Positions 1-9,706 of a stretch of 64,000 nucleotides of DNA are shown here, piece after piece. Under the pieces are notes generated by a model. It was not told where the DNA came from. It saw nothing but the letters and a program-made list of their open reading frames with translations, and made no database searches. The DNA is from Streptomyces alfalfae. Lineage in GTDB: Bacteria; Actinomycetota; Actinomycetes; Streptomycetales; Streptomycetaceae. Numbering within the stretch: the first letter of the stretch is position 1; the number at the start of each line of letters is the position of its first letter. The stretch covers positions 1-64,000 of the forward strand of contig NZ_QEXM01000034.1 of assembly GCF_004127445.1 (NCBI RefSeq), given 5' to 3'. Both the position numbers and the translations under genes were made by a program.

Positions 1-32
1 CCCGCCACACCCCCGGATACTCGCCCCGCTGC

Positions 33-2306
<2,274 letters not shown>

Positions 2307-2387
2307 TGGGTTCCGATCCTTCGACGGTACGGTGCCACGGGCAGGAGTGAGTGGCACCGGTGCAGGGGCGCTGTCGCGTGACGACGG

Positions 2388-2413
2388 GTACCCCGCACCC
2401 CGGGCGGAGACAC
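2388..2413 (-). promoter_or_regulatory. Candidate sigma-B-type promoter of katE
   Basis: On the minus strand GTGT (2413-2410) is followed after 16 nt by GGGTAC (2393-2388). This fits the GNNT-N14-16-GGGTA pattern of Streptomyces stress sigma-B promoters, and would give a 5' leader of roughly 75 nt before the GTG start. It is a sequence match only; GGGTAC is common in high-GC DNA. Confidence 0.45.
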
Positions 2414-2452
2414 CTGCGCTGCGCCGTCCGAGGCGAGGCGGAGAATGCCGTT

Positions 2453-2488
2453 AGACCGGTGCTTTCGGGGGTACACGGCGACCGGTCT
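2453..2488. promoter_or_regulatory. 8-bp dyad between katE and the divergent hydrolase
   Basis: AGACCGGT at 2453-2460 and its exact reverse complement ACCGGTCT at 2481-2488 are separated by 20 nt. A GGGTAC motif (2469-2474), possibly a second sigma-B-like -10 reading towards the hydrolase, lies between the arms. The position in a divergent promoter region suggests an operator, but no regulator gene is adjacent. Confidence 0.35.
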
Positions 2489-2532
2489 CACCGAGAACGT
2501 GCGTCCGCCATCCGCAGTGCCATCATGGGCTC

Positions 2533-3069
2533 ATGGGAAAAAGCGCGCTCATCGTGATCGACATGATCAACACCTATGACCATCCCGATGCGGAGCAGCT
2601 CATCCCCTCGGTACGCAAGGCGTTGCCTGCGATCGTGCGGCTGATCGAGCGAGCGCGGCAGGAGGATGTACCGGTCATCTACGTGAATGACAATTTCGGC
2701 GAATGGCGCTCCCACCACGGGGAGATGGTCGACACCGCCCTGTCCGGACCGCATTCCGAGCTGGTCCGTCCCGTACGGCCGGACGACGCGTCACTGTTCG
2801 TGGTGAAAGCCCGGCATTCGATCTTTTTCGAGACGCCGCTGACTTATCTGCTCTCCCAGCTCGACGTCGACCATGTGGTCCTTTCCGGCCAGGTGACCGA
2901 GCAATGCGTGCTGTATTCCGCGCTCGACGCCCATATCCGCCATCTGCGCGTGACGGTGCCAGAGGACGCGGTGGCCCATATCCACTCCGACCTGGCGCAT
3001 GCGGCGCTGCTCATGATGGAGCGCAACATGCACGCGGTCATCACCGACGCCGAGGGGGTCGAGTTCTGA
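2533..3069 (+). CDS. Isochorismatase-family cysteine hydrolase
   Basis: Cysteine hydrolase of the isochorismatase/nicotinamidase fold, 178 residues and cytoplasmic. All three catalytic positions are visible: Asp in LIVIDMIN near residue 9, Lys in VVKARHS near residue 96, and the nucleophilic Cys in VTEQCVLYS near residue 124. The natural substrate cannot be read from the sequence; members hydrolyse isochorismate, nicotinamide, ureas or carbamates. It diverges from katE and lies 80 bp before an SDR gene on the same strand, so the two may share a transcript. Contrast the gene at 54608, which has the same fold but lacks the catalytic residues. Confidence 0.9.
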   Translation: MGKSALIVIDMINTYDHPDAEQLIPSVRKALPAIVRLIERARQEDVPVIYVNDNFGEWRSHHGEMVDTALSGPHSELVRPVRPDDASLFVVKARHSIFFETPLTYLLSQLDVDHVVLSGQVTEQCVLYSALDAHIRHLRVTVPEDAVAHIHSDLAHAALLMMERNMHAVITDAEGVEF

Positions 3070-3149
3070 GCGTCCGCGGGAGGGAAGCCGGACAGCGGTG
3101 TCACCGCTGAGGGGCCCGACCCGAGGCCCCCCGAACCGAGGAGTGCCCC

Positions 3150-4019
3150 GTGACCGACCGACAGCACGTCCTGCGCGGCCGTACGGCCGTGGTGACCGGC
3201 GCCGCGCGCGGTGTCGGCGAGGCCGTCGCCAGGGAACTGGCGGCGCGCGGCGCGAGAGTGGCGCTCCTCGGCCTGGAGGAGCGGGAACTCGCCCGGGTGG
3301 CCGACGCGCTGCCCACGGCGTCGGGGCACTGGCACGTGGACGTCACCGACGACGCGGCGATGGCCCGCGTGGCCGAGGAGGTGCGCGGCCGGTTCGGCCC
3401 CGCCTCGGTCGTCGTCGCGAACGCCGGGGTGGCGGAGGGCGGTCCGTTCGTCGACTCCGACCCGGAAAGCTGGCGGCGGGTCGTCGAGGTCAACCTCGTG
3501 GGCAGTGCGATCACCGCCCGCACCTTCCTGCCCCAGCTCCTCGACACCCGCGGGCACTACCTCCAGATCGCCTCGCTGGCGTCGATCGGCGCCGCCCCGC
3601 TGATGAGCGCGTACTGCGCCTCGAAGGCGGGCGCGGAGGCCTTCTGCCACTCCCTGCGCGCGGAGCTCGACCCCCGCGGGGTCGGCGTGGGCATCGCCTA
3701 CCTGAACTGGATCGACACGGACATGATCCGTGACGCCGACCGGTACCCCGTCCTGCGTGAGCTGCGGGCGCACATGCCGCCGCCGGCCCGCAAGGTCTAC
3801 CCCGCGCCGATGGTGGCCCACCGCATCGTGCGCGCCGTCGAACGGCGGGCCCCCAGTGTGTACGTGCCGGGGTGGCTGCGGAGCGTGCAGGCGGTGCGGG
3901 CCATGCTGCCGGGGGTCGTGACCCGCTTCGCGCGGCAGGAGCTGACGCGCTCGGAGTTCTCGGCTACGGGCCTGCTCGGCGCGGGCGGTCGGGCGGCGGA
4001 GACGGAGGGCCGCGCCTAG
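3150..4019 (+). CDS. SDR-family NAD(P)-dependent oxidoreductase
   Basis: Classical short-chain dehydrogenase/reductase, 289 residues. The Rossmann glycine motif is TGAARGVG (residue 17 onward), NAG occurs near residue 94, the catalytic Ser is in IASLAS and the Tyr/Lys pair is YCASK. The C-terminal 60 residues (RKVYPAPMVAHRIVRAVERR) look like the variable substrate-binding and helical tail of SDRs that act on hydrophobic substrates. GTG start, with GAGGAG about 7 nt upstream. Substrate unknown. It may be cotranscribed with the upstream hydrolase. Confidence 0.9.
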   Translation: MTDRQHVLRGRTAVVTGAARGVGEAVARELAARGARVALLGLEERELARVADALPTASGHWHVDVTDDAAMARVAEEVRGRFGPASVVVANAGVAEGGPFVDSDPESWRRVVEVNLVGSAITARTFLPQLLDTRGHYLQIASLASIGAAPLMSAYCASKAGAEAFCHSLRAELDPRGVGVGIAYLNWIDTDMIRDADRYPVLRELRAHMPPPARKVYPAPMVAHRIVRAVERRAPSVYVPGWLRSVQAVRAMLPGVVTRFARQELTRSEFSATGLLGAGGRAAETEGRA

Positions 4020-4591
4020 CGGAGCCTGGCCTGGCCGGAGGCCGTCTGCGCGGGCGTGGCTGGCTTGCGTCCTCGCGGGCGAGGCTCGCTTGGGCGTCCG
4101 CGCGGGCGAGGCTGGCTGGCGCGTCCGGGTCCGCGTGGGCGTGGCTGGCTTGCGCGTCTGCGCGAGCGTGACCGGCTGCGGGTCCGCGCGGGCGTGGCTG
4201 GCCTGCGCGTCTGCGCGAGCGTGACCGGCTACGGGTCCGCGCGGGCGTGGTTGGCGCGCGCGTCTGCGCGGGCGAGGCTCGCTTGCGGGTCCGCGCGGGT
4301 GACCGGGCCGTCGTCAGCGCGGGCGTCGCCGGCGGCGCGTCTGCTGCCTTCCGGCACGGCTGCCCGAGCCGGCGTACGCAGCCGTCCGAGCGGGTTCTGC
4401 GCGGCCGGCCGAGCCGGCGTCTGCACGGGCGTCCCGCCACCGCCCGAGCGAGCCGACGTCCGCACGGGTGCCCCCGCGCCCGTCCCAGTGAGCTCTGCGC
4501 GGGGGGCCGCGAAGGCGCCTGCGCGGCCGTCCGAGCGGGCGTTCGGGGGACGTACTGCCTGGCGGGCGGATCGGCGGGTACACGGCTCCGC
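4020..4591. other. 572-bp intergenic stretch rich in degenerate repeats
   Basis: No convincing gene is seen. All frames are long because stop codons are scarce, but the conceptual products are Arg/Ala/Gly-rich and low in complexity. The first half consists of repeats built on GGGTCCGCGCGGGCG and GCGTCTGCGCG (see the repeat at 4056-4310). The second half (4340-4590) is non-repetitive GC-rich sequence leading to the permease start. Confidence 0.6.
4056..4310. repeat. Degenerate tandem repeat with a 53-bp unit
   Basis: Two nearly identical 53-bp copies lie at 4151-4203 and 4204-4256, each beginning TGCGCGTCTGCGCGAGCG and containing GGGTCCGCGCGGGCG. More diverged partial copies flank them on both sides. 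The period is not a multiple of three, which argues against a coding repeat. Confidence 0.7.
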
Positions 4592-5929
4592 GTGAGAACT
4601 CCCAGCACCACCGGCACCACGTCCACCACGGCCGACGCCCCGACGGCGCTCAAGAAGGCCCTGACCACCCCCCTGCTGTACTTCTTCATCCTCGGAGACG
4701 TGCTCGGCGCGGGCGTGTACGTCCTCGTCGGGCAGGTGGCGGCCGACTCCGGCGGCGCCGTGTGGGTGCCGCTGGTCGCGGCGCTCTGCCTGGCGCTCCT
4801 GACGGCCACCTCGTACGCCGAACTGGTCACCAAGTACCCGCGCGCGGGCGGCGCCTCCCACTACGCCACCCTGGCGTACGGCCCCTTCGCGGGCTTCCTC
4901 GCGGGGTTCTGCATGCTCGCGGCGGGCATCGTCTCGGTCGCCGCGCTGGCCCGCGGGTTCGGCGGAGACTACCTCTCCGAGTTCGTGACGCTCCCCGTCG
5001 TGCTCGTCACGGTCGTCTTCCTCGCCGCGCTCGCGCTGCTCAACGCGCGCGGCATCCGGGAGTCGACGCGGGCCAACGTGGTGGCCACGGTCATCGAGGT
5101 GAGCGGCCTCGTGATCGTGATCGGGCTCGGCCTGTGGATCGTGCTGCGCGGCGACGGCGACGTCGGCAGGCTGACGCAGCTCGGCACGGCGGACCACGGC
5201 CCCGCGGCGGCCGTCCTGAGCGGCGCGGTGCTCGCCTACTACTCCTTCGTCGGATTCGAGACGTCCGTCAACGTGGCGGAGGAGACCCGTGATCCGCGCC
5301 GCTCGTACCCGCGGGCCCTGTTCGGCGCGCTGGTCACCGCGGGCGCGGTGTACGCCCTGGTCGGAGCCGCCGCCGCGGCGTCCGTGCCGACCGGGCGGCT
5401 GGCCGGGTCCAGCGGCCCGCTCCTCGAAGTCGTCAAGGAGGCGGGCGGCGTCCCCACGGAGCTGTTCAGCGCCATCGCGCTGGTGGCGGTGGCCAACGGG
5501 GCGCTGCTCACCGGCATCATGTCGTCCCGCCTCGCCTACGGCATGGCGCGCGACGGACTGCTGCCGTCCTTCCTGACCAGGGTGCTGCCCGGCAGGCGCA
5601 CCCCCTGGGCCTCGATCGCCGCGACCACGGCGCTGTCCCTGCTGCTCGCACTGACCGGTGACGTGGCCACGCTCGCCTCGACCCTGGTCCTGCTGCTCCT
5701 GGTGGTCTTCTTCCTGGTCAACACGTCGGTGCTGGTGCTGCGCCGCCGCGACACCGCGGCCCGCGACCACTTCAGGGCGCCGCTCGCAGTGCCCTTCCTC
5801 GGCGCGGTCTCCTGCGTCGTGCTCGCGACGCAGGTCGAACGTGAGGTGTGGACGCGGGGCCTGGTGGTGCTCGCGGTGGGCGCGGTGTGCGGTGCCATCG
5901 CCACGGTGCGGCTGCGGCGCGCGCGCTGA
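4592..5929 (+). CDS. APC-family amino acid permease
   Basis: Twelve-helix amino acid/polyamine/organocation transporter of the cytoplasmic membrane, 445 residues from the chosen start. The N-terminal signature is visible: a short Thr-rich cytoplasmic tail, then helix 1 with FFILGDVLGAGVYVLVG and helix 2-3 with SYAELVTKYPRAGG. The later loop FVGFETSVNVAEETRDPRR is typical of cationic or neutral amino acid permeases. I chose GTG at 4592 because upstream sequence is repetitive and an earlier in-frame start would add about 115 low-complexity residues; the ribosome binding site is weak, so the start is uncertain. Substrate unknown. A hairpin follows at 5952. Confidence 0.9.
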   Translation: MRTPSTTGTTSTTADAPTALKKALTTPLLYFFILGDVLGAGVYVLVGQVAADSGGAVWVPLVAALCLALLTATSYAELVTKYPRAGGASHYATLAYGPFAGFLAGFCMLAAGIVSVAALARGFGGDYLSEFVTLPVVLVTVVFLAALALLNARGIRESTRANVVATVIEVSGLVIVIGLGLWIVLRGDGDVGRLTQLGTADHGPAAAVLSGAVLAYYSFVGFETSVNVAEETRDPRRSYPRALFGALVTAGAVYALVGAAAAASVPTGRLAGSSGPLLEVVKEAGGVPTELFSAIALVAVANGALLTGIMSSRLAYGMARDGLLPSFLTRVLPGRRTPWASIAATTALSLLLALTGDVATLASTLVLLLLVVFFLVNTSVLVLRRRDTAARDHFRAPLAVPFLGAVSCVVLATQVEREVWTRGLVVLAVGAVCGAIATVRLRRAR

Positions 5930-5951
5930 CCGCACGGCGGACGGCAGCACG

Positions 5952-5983
5952 GCACCCGTACGGACCTCGTGCCCTACGGGTGC
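5952..5983. terminator. Hairpin between convergent genes
   Basis: GCACCCGTA (5952-5960) and TACGGGTGC (5975-5983) form a perfect 9-bp stem around a 14-nt loop. It follows the permease stop and overlaps the last codons of the convergent gene ending at 5974, so it is placed to terminate the permease transcript. There is no T-run, as is usual in Streptomyces. Confidence 0.6.
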
Positions 5984-6351
5984 AGGGCCGCCCAGGTGTT
6001 GGGTCCCACGAAGCCGTCCGCGCTCAGGCCGACGCTCTGCTGGAAGTTCTTCACGGCGGCCAGCGTGGCGTCGCCGAAGATCTTGTCCTGGGCGACGCTC
6101 TTGTAGCCGTAGACCCTGTTCAGGATGCACTGGAGATGGCCGACGGCGTCGTTCGCGTGGCCCTTGCCGAGTTCCGGGTGGTCGCCGGTGTAGGGACAGT
6201 AGCGCCATTCGCCGTTGGTGGCCTGCCTGGTCCCGACCTCGGCGCCCGCCCCGGCGGCCTGGGCGACGGCCGGTCCGGCCACCAGCGCACAGCCGAGCAG
6301 CACGGCGGCGAGCGTACGGGTGCGGAGGGCTCTGCTGGTTCGCGAAGTCAC
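5974..6351 (-). CDS. Secreted peptidoglycan-binding domain protein
   Basis: Small exported protein of 125 residues. A signal peptide is visible (Arg-rich n-region, then TLAAVLLGCALVAGPAVAQAAG), followed by a linker with two Cys and a C-terminal PG_binding_1 domain: LQCILNRVYG, the conserved IFGDATLAAVKNFQ and DGFVGPNTWAALHP. Such domains bind cell-wall glycan or peptide; no catalytic domain is attached, so it is probably a wall-associated accessory protein. GTG at 6351 is preceded by GGGAG at 7-nt spacing. The next gene on the same strand (6402) also encodes a small secreted protein, so they may be cotranscribed. Confidence 0.85.
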   Translation of the reverse strand: MTSRTSRALRTRTLAAVLLGCALVAGPAVAQAAGAGAEVGTRQATNGEWRYCPYTGDHPELGKGHANDAVGHLQCILNRVYGYKSVAQDKIFGDATLAAVKNFQQSVGLSADGFVGPNTWAALHP

Positions 6352-6401
6352 GGTGGTCTCCCGATCTGAGGATGCGTACGGATGGGTGGGCGGCGACCGG
6401 C

Positions 6402-6869
6402 TCAGACCCAGGGGCAGCGGGGCAGCCCGGGGTAGGGGTGCTTCTGGGTCTGCACGACCTTGGCGGGCACCATGCCCCAGCCCTTGATCCCGGGCAGGCT
6501 CACGACCTCGTCGCCCTGGGTGTAGTACCAGACCTCGTTGCCGTCGGCCGCGGCGTCGCCCAGCGTCCAGCACACGAACCAGCTCGGGGAGAGCTTCAGG
6601 CGTCCGGTGACCGGCGCGTTGAACGCGGGGCGGCCGAACGCGTCCGACGCCAGGTTGTCGCAGTACAGGTCGAGGCTGAAGGCGTTGCCGAGGGTGTCCC
6701 TGTGCGGCTGGTTCTGCCGCAGTGAACAGGTGGGCGACGTGTCGGCGGGACCGGCCGCGGGGGCCGGGGTCGCCTGGGCGGCGGGGGCCGCCGCCGCGGA
6801 CAGGGCCAGGCAGAGCGCGGCGCCCGCGAGGGCCGTGCGGCGCTTGCCGGGCGCGGAGGATCGACTCAT
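6402..6869 (-). CDS. Secreted small protein, paralogue of the 6970 product
   Basis: A 155-residue exported protein of unknown function. The N-terminus is a signal peptide (KRRTALAGAALCLALSAAAA, cleavage likely after AQA). The mature part has five Cys, suggesting disulphides, and the block SPSWFVCW, then YYTQGDEV, then KGWGMVPA, ending PGLPRCPWV. The same three blocks appear in the same order in the 6970 gene product, so the two are paralogues. No enzyme motif is seen. It sits between the peptidoglycan-binding protein and its paralogue, all on the minus strand, suggesting a small exported-protein operon. Confidence 0.8.
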   Translation of the reverse strand: MSRSSAPGKRRTALAGAALCLALSAAAAPAAQATPAPAAGPADTSPTCSLRQNQPHRDTLGNAFSLDLYCDNLASDAFGRPAFNAPVTGRLKLSPSWFVCWTLGDAAADGNEVWYYTQGDEVVSLPGIKGWGMVPAKVVQTQKHPYPGLPRCPWV

Positions 6870-6917
6870 GCGCGTACTCCTGTCGGCTCGTGCGGGGTGG
6901 GGGGCGGTGTCGGTGTC

Positions 6918-6989
6918 GGTGTCACGACCAGGTGCGCTGCCGGTGTCACGGTCGCGTGGGCTGCCGGGGTCATGACCAGGTGCACTGCT
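6918..6989. repeat. Three tandem 24-bp repeats overlapping a gene 3' end
   Basis: Units at 6918-6941, 6942-6965 and 6966-6989 share GGTGTCAC/GGGGTCAT, GACCAGGTGCGCTGC or close variants. The third unit covers the stop and final QCTWS codons of the 6970 gene (minus strand). The first would read QRTWS plus stop on the minus strand, so the array looks like an expansion of the gene's 3' end. Confidence 0.7.
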
Positions 6990-7485
6990 TCAGGCCCGGC
7001 ACGGGGTGCGTCGCGGAGGAGAGTTCGGCGGCGGGGAGGTAGCCCCAGCCTTTCGCCGTCCTCGCGCCGGAGACCGTGTCGCCCTGGGTGTAGTACCAGA
7101 TGTCTTGGCCCTGGTAGTCGCTGCCGTGCTTCCAGCAGACGAACCAGCTCGGCGAGAAGGCGATCTGGCCGTTGACCAGGGAGTCGGTGGTGGACTGCAC
7201 CCGGACCGAGCCGGTGTTGTGCCCGCACACCACGTCGCCGAGGAAGTGCATGCCGGTCCAGTCGGTGTGCTTGGCGTCGGCCCGCGTCTGGCAGGCCGCC
7301 GCGCCGGCCGAGGCCGAGGCGGTGCTCTGCGAGGTGGACGATACGGCGAGGACGGCGGCGCTGACGGCGGCGAACGCGAGGGCGGTCCGCCATCCCCGCC
7401 GTCCGCTCCCGCCGCGGCCGGGGCGTGGGCGCCCGGCGTCCGGTTCGTTCCCTTCGGGCTGTGGTGCGAGCTGTCTCACGGCCAT
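6970..7485 (-). CDS. Secreted small protein, paralogue of the 6402 product
   Basis: A 171-residue exported protein of unknown function. A 30-residue basic, Pro/Gly-rich n-region precedes a hydrophobic stretch (TALAFAAVSAAVLAVSS), so it has a long signal peptide or a signal anchor. The mature region contains SPSWFVCW, YYTQGDTV and KGWGYLPA and ends PGLKQCTWS, matching the 6402 product block for block. ATG at 7485 has GGGAGA 8 nt upstream; a longer reading extends to 7842 but lacks a ribosome binding site. The 3' end overlaps a 24-bp tandem repeat. Confidence 0.8.
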   Translation of the reverse strand: MAVRQLAPQPEGNEPDAGRPRPGRGGSGRRGWRTALAFAAVSAAVLAVSSTSQSTASASAGAAACQTRADAKHTDWTGMHFLGDVVCGHNTGSVRVQSTTDSLVNGQIAFSPSWFVCWKHGSDYQGQDIWYYTQGDTVSGARTAKGWGYLPAAELSSATHPVPGLKQCTWS

Positions 7486-7752
7486 GTCGGCTGTCTCCCG
7501 GCAGTTCACTCCGCGTGGGTGGGCCGGGGCGCTCTCTCGGCAGCCGTCCGGCCCGCTGGTCTTCCGATCGTGTCGCCGAGCCCTGACGCGTCTCTGACAC
7601 GCCCTCTCCCCCGCGACGCACCACGCGTGCCATGGTGTTCGGTCGGCCGGTCCGGACCAATCACCCGCGGGCCGTGCCGACAACGACCATGCAAGGAACG
7701 GGACTTCGAAACCTCGAAGACCCGAAACCTCGAAAGCCCGGAGCGTCGGGGC

Positions 7753-7816
7753 CTCGGGACCTCGGGACCTCGGGACCTCGGGACCTCGGGACCTCGGGAC
7801 CTCGGGACCTCGGGAC
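7753..7816. repeat. Eight perfect copies of an 8-bp repeat
   Basis: CTCGGGAC is repeated eight times without error, ending 14 nt before the ATG of the AraC regulator and 2-3 nt before its ribosome binding site (AAGGAG). Degenerate precursors (CCTCGAAGACCCGAAACC) lie just upstream from about 7705. Each unit change would shift promoter-to-RBS spacing by 8 bp. Confidence 0.9.
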
Positions 7817-7829
7817 AAGGAGCGTACGC

Positions 7830-8789
7830 ATGCGCGGCACAACGGTTCTGCCCGGCGAGGGCGACAGCGGGGAACCGTCCGGCGACGGCATGCCGACGCA
7901 CCGCCTCGAAGTGCCGATGCCCAACGCGCTGCCCTTCGCCATCGGCACCTTCGACACCATCGGGCCGATGTCGCGGGCCGCCTTCCCCCACCGGCACACG
8001 TTCCACGAGATCGTGCACGTCACCGGCGGCACCGGCAGGCACGTGGTGGACCTGAACGGCTGCGCGCTGCGCCCGCCCCACCTGTGTTTCATCGCTCCCG
8101 GCCAGGTCCACCACTGGGAGGACGCCACCGGGCTCGAAGGCCGGGTCATCCTCTTCACCGACGACTTCCTCCTCGACCACCCCGCCGACCGCGACGTCCT
8201 GCGCGGGCTCGGCCGGCGTGCCACGCTCGCGCTGCCCGACGAGGCCGCGGAGTGGACCGCGCGGCTCGTCGCCGACCTGGAGGGCGAGTACCGCTCGGGC
8301 GCCGCCGGTTTCCACAGCGTGCTGCGGTCGCTGCTGCACGTCCTGGTGGTACGGGCCGCGCGACTGCCCTCGGCCAGGACCGCCGCCGCGCAGCCCGCGC
8401 AGCCGCGCTCGCGGCCGGATTCGGTGGCCGCGGAGTTCATGGCGCTCGTCAACGGTCCCGCGGGCGCCTCGCACTCGGTGCGGACGTGCGCGGAACGGCT
8501 CGGCGTCTCGGTCGGCTATCTGAGCGAGGCGGTGAAGGCGTCCACCGGCCGCACCCCGGGGGAGCTGATCCGGCAGGCCCGGGTGCACGAGGCCAAACGC
8601 CTCCTGCTGCACACGGAGTTGACGGTGCGCCAGGTGGCGGCCAGGACCGGTTTCGGTGATCCCGCCTACTTCTGCCGCTTCTTCCGCCGCGAGACCGGGA
8701 CGAGCCCCGGGGACTTCCGGCGCGGCACCGGCGATATTCACCACGACCACCGGCTCCAGTCCATCGCCCGGCCCCCCGCCTCCGCATAG
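7830..8789 (+). CDS. AraC-family transcriptional regulator
   Basis: 319-residue regulator. The N-terminal half is a cupin-like sensing domain (AFPHRHTFHEIVHVTGGTG; PPHLCFIAPGQVHHW) that commonly binds small organic ligands. The C-terminal 100 residues form the double helix-turn-helix AraC domain (CAERLGVSVGYLSEAVK; VRQVAARTGFGDPAYFCRFF, ending FRRETGTSPGDFR). ATG at 7830 is supported by AAGGAG 8 nt upstream. The transcript leader carries the CTCGGGAC octamer array. The dioxygenase gene follows 46 bp downstream on the same strand, so it is the natural regulatory target. Confidence 0.92.
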   Translation: MRGTTVLPGEGDSGEPSGDGMPTHRLEVPMPNALPFAIGTFDTIGPMSRAAFPHRHTFHEIVHVTGGTGRHVVDLNGCALRPPHLCFIAPGQVHHWEDATGLEGRVILFTDDFLLDHPADRDVLRGLGRRATLALPDEAAEWTARLVADLEGEYRSGAAGFHSVLRSLLHVLVVRAARLPSARTAAAQPAQPRSRPDSVAAEFMALVNGPAGASHSVRTCAERLGVSVGYLSEAVKASTGRTPGELIRQARVHEAKRLLLHTELTVRQVAARTGFGDPAYFCRFFRRETGTSPGDFRRGTGDIHHDHRLQSIARPPASA

Positions 8790-8835
8790 CTTCTTAGCCG
8801 ATCCGGAACCACCCCCACCCCCTTCAGGAGGAGCG

Positions 8836-9528
8836 ATGGACGACGCGATCGGCAGCGGTGCCGGGGACGAGGCGCGCGGCGAGGACGGCGAGGCACGGCC
8901 GCACGGCCGGGGGCCTAGCCGCAAGACGGTGCTCAGAGCCGCCGCGGCGGCGGGCATGGCCCTGCCCATGGCGGGCCTCATGGGCGTCCCCGCCCTCGCG
9001 CGGACGGCGGGTGAGCGCGGTGAGGCCCCGGCGCTGACCCCGACCTGCGACGACGGTGACGACCCGACACCCCCGCAGATGGAGGGCCCGTACTTCAAGC
9101 CCAACTCCCCGCGGCGCACCTCACTCCTCCAGCAGGGCACACCGGGCGTGCGGCTCACCGTCACCGGCTACGTCTTCGGGCGGGCCTGCCGCCCCATACG
9201 CCAGGCCCTGCTCGACTTCTGGCAGGCCGACACCTACGGGACGTACGACAACGTCGGGTTCCGCTTCCGCGGCCACCAGTTCACCGACGCCAACGGCGCG
9301 TTCACGCTCACCACGATCGTGCCCGGCCTGTACCCCGGACGGACCCGGCACCTGCACGTCAAGGTGCAGGCCCCCGGCCGCCCGATCCTCACGACGCAGC
9401 TGTACTTCCCCGGCGAGCCGCGCAACAACACCGACGCGCTCTTCGACCCCCGGCTGCTGATGAACGTCCGCAACCTCGGCGGCGCGAAGGAGGCGGACTT
9501 CGACTTCGTCCTGAACGTGCCGCAGTAA
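8836..9528 (+). CDS. Tat-exported intradiol ring-cleavage dioxygenase
   Basis: Extracellular Fe(III) intradiol-type dioxygenase, 230 residues. A twin-arginine-like signal is visible (SRKTVLRAAAAAGMALPMAG near residues 33-52, with an Arg-Lys variant). The fold motifs follow: EGPYFKP, LLDFWQADTYGTYDN (first Tyr ligand), TIVPGLYPGRTRHLHVKV (second Tyr and the two His ligands). These proteins cleave catechols, and secreted actinobacterial members can act on lignin-derived aromatics. Substrate is inferred, not shown. AGGAGGAG precedes the ATG. Probably controlled by the adjacent AraC regulator. Confidence 0.88.
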   Translation: MDDAIGSGAGDEARGEDGEARPHGRGPSRKTVLRAAAAAGMALPMAGLMGVPALARTAGERGEAPALTPTCDDGDDPTPPQMEGPYFKPNSPRRTSLLQQGTPGVRLTVTGYVFGRACRPIRQALLDFWQADTYGTYDNVGFRFRGHQFTDANGAFTLTTIVPGLYPGRTRHLHVKVQAPGRPILTTQLYFPGEPRNNTDALFDPRLLMNVRNLGGAKEADFDFVLNVPQ

Positions 9529-9706
9529 CCCGAGCCACGGTCGGCGCGCGCGTCCGGAACGGCGTACAACCATCGGCGGCGGTCACAGGTCACCTGATCG
9601 ACCGGCGTGAACCACCGGAAGACCCCCGATGAACAGCGGGGAACTCGCGGTGGGTTCGCGCCGGTGGGCCGCTCAACGGAAACCGTGACCGAGGGAAGTA
9701 CGCCGT

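Noticed and set aside
4247..4591. Upstream extension of the APC permease
   Set aside because: Would add about 115 residues of repeat-derived sequence before the normal N-terminus of the family.
4056..4595. A 179-codon plus-strand gene before the permease
   Set aside because: Product is Arg/Ala/Gly low complexity generated by the 53-bp repeat; no ribosome binding site.
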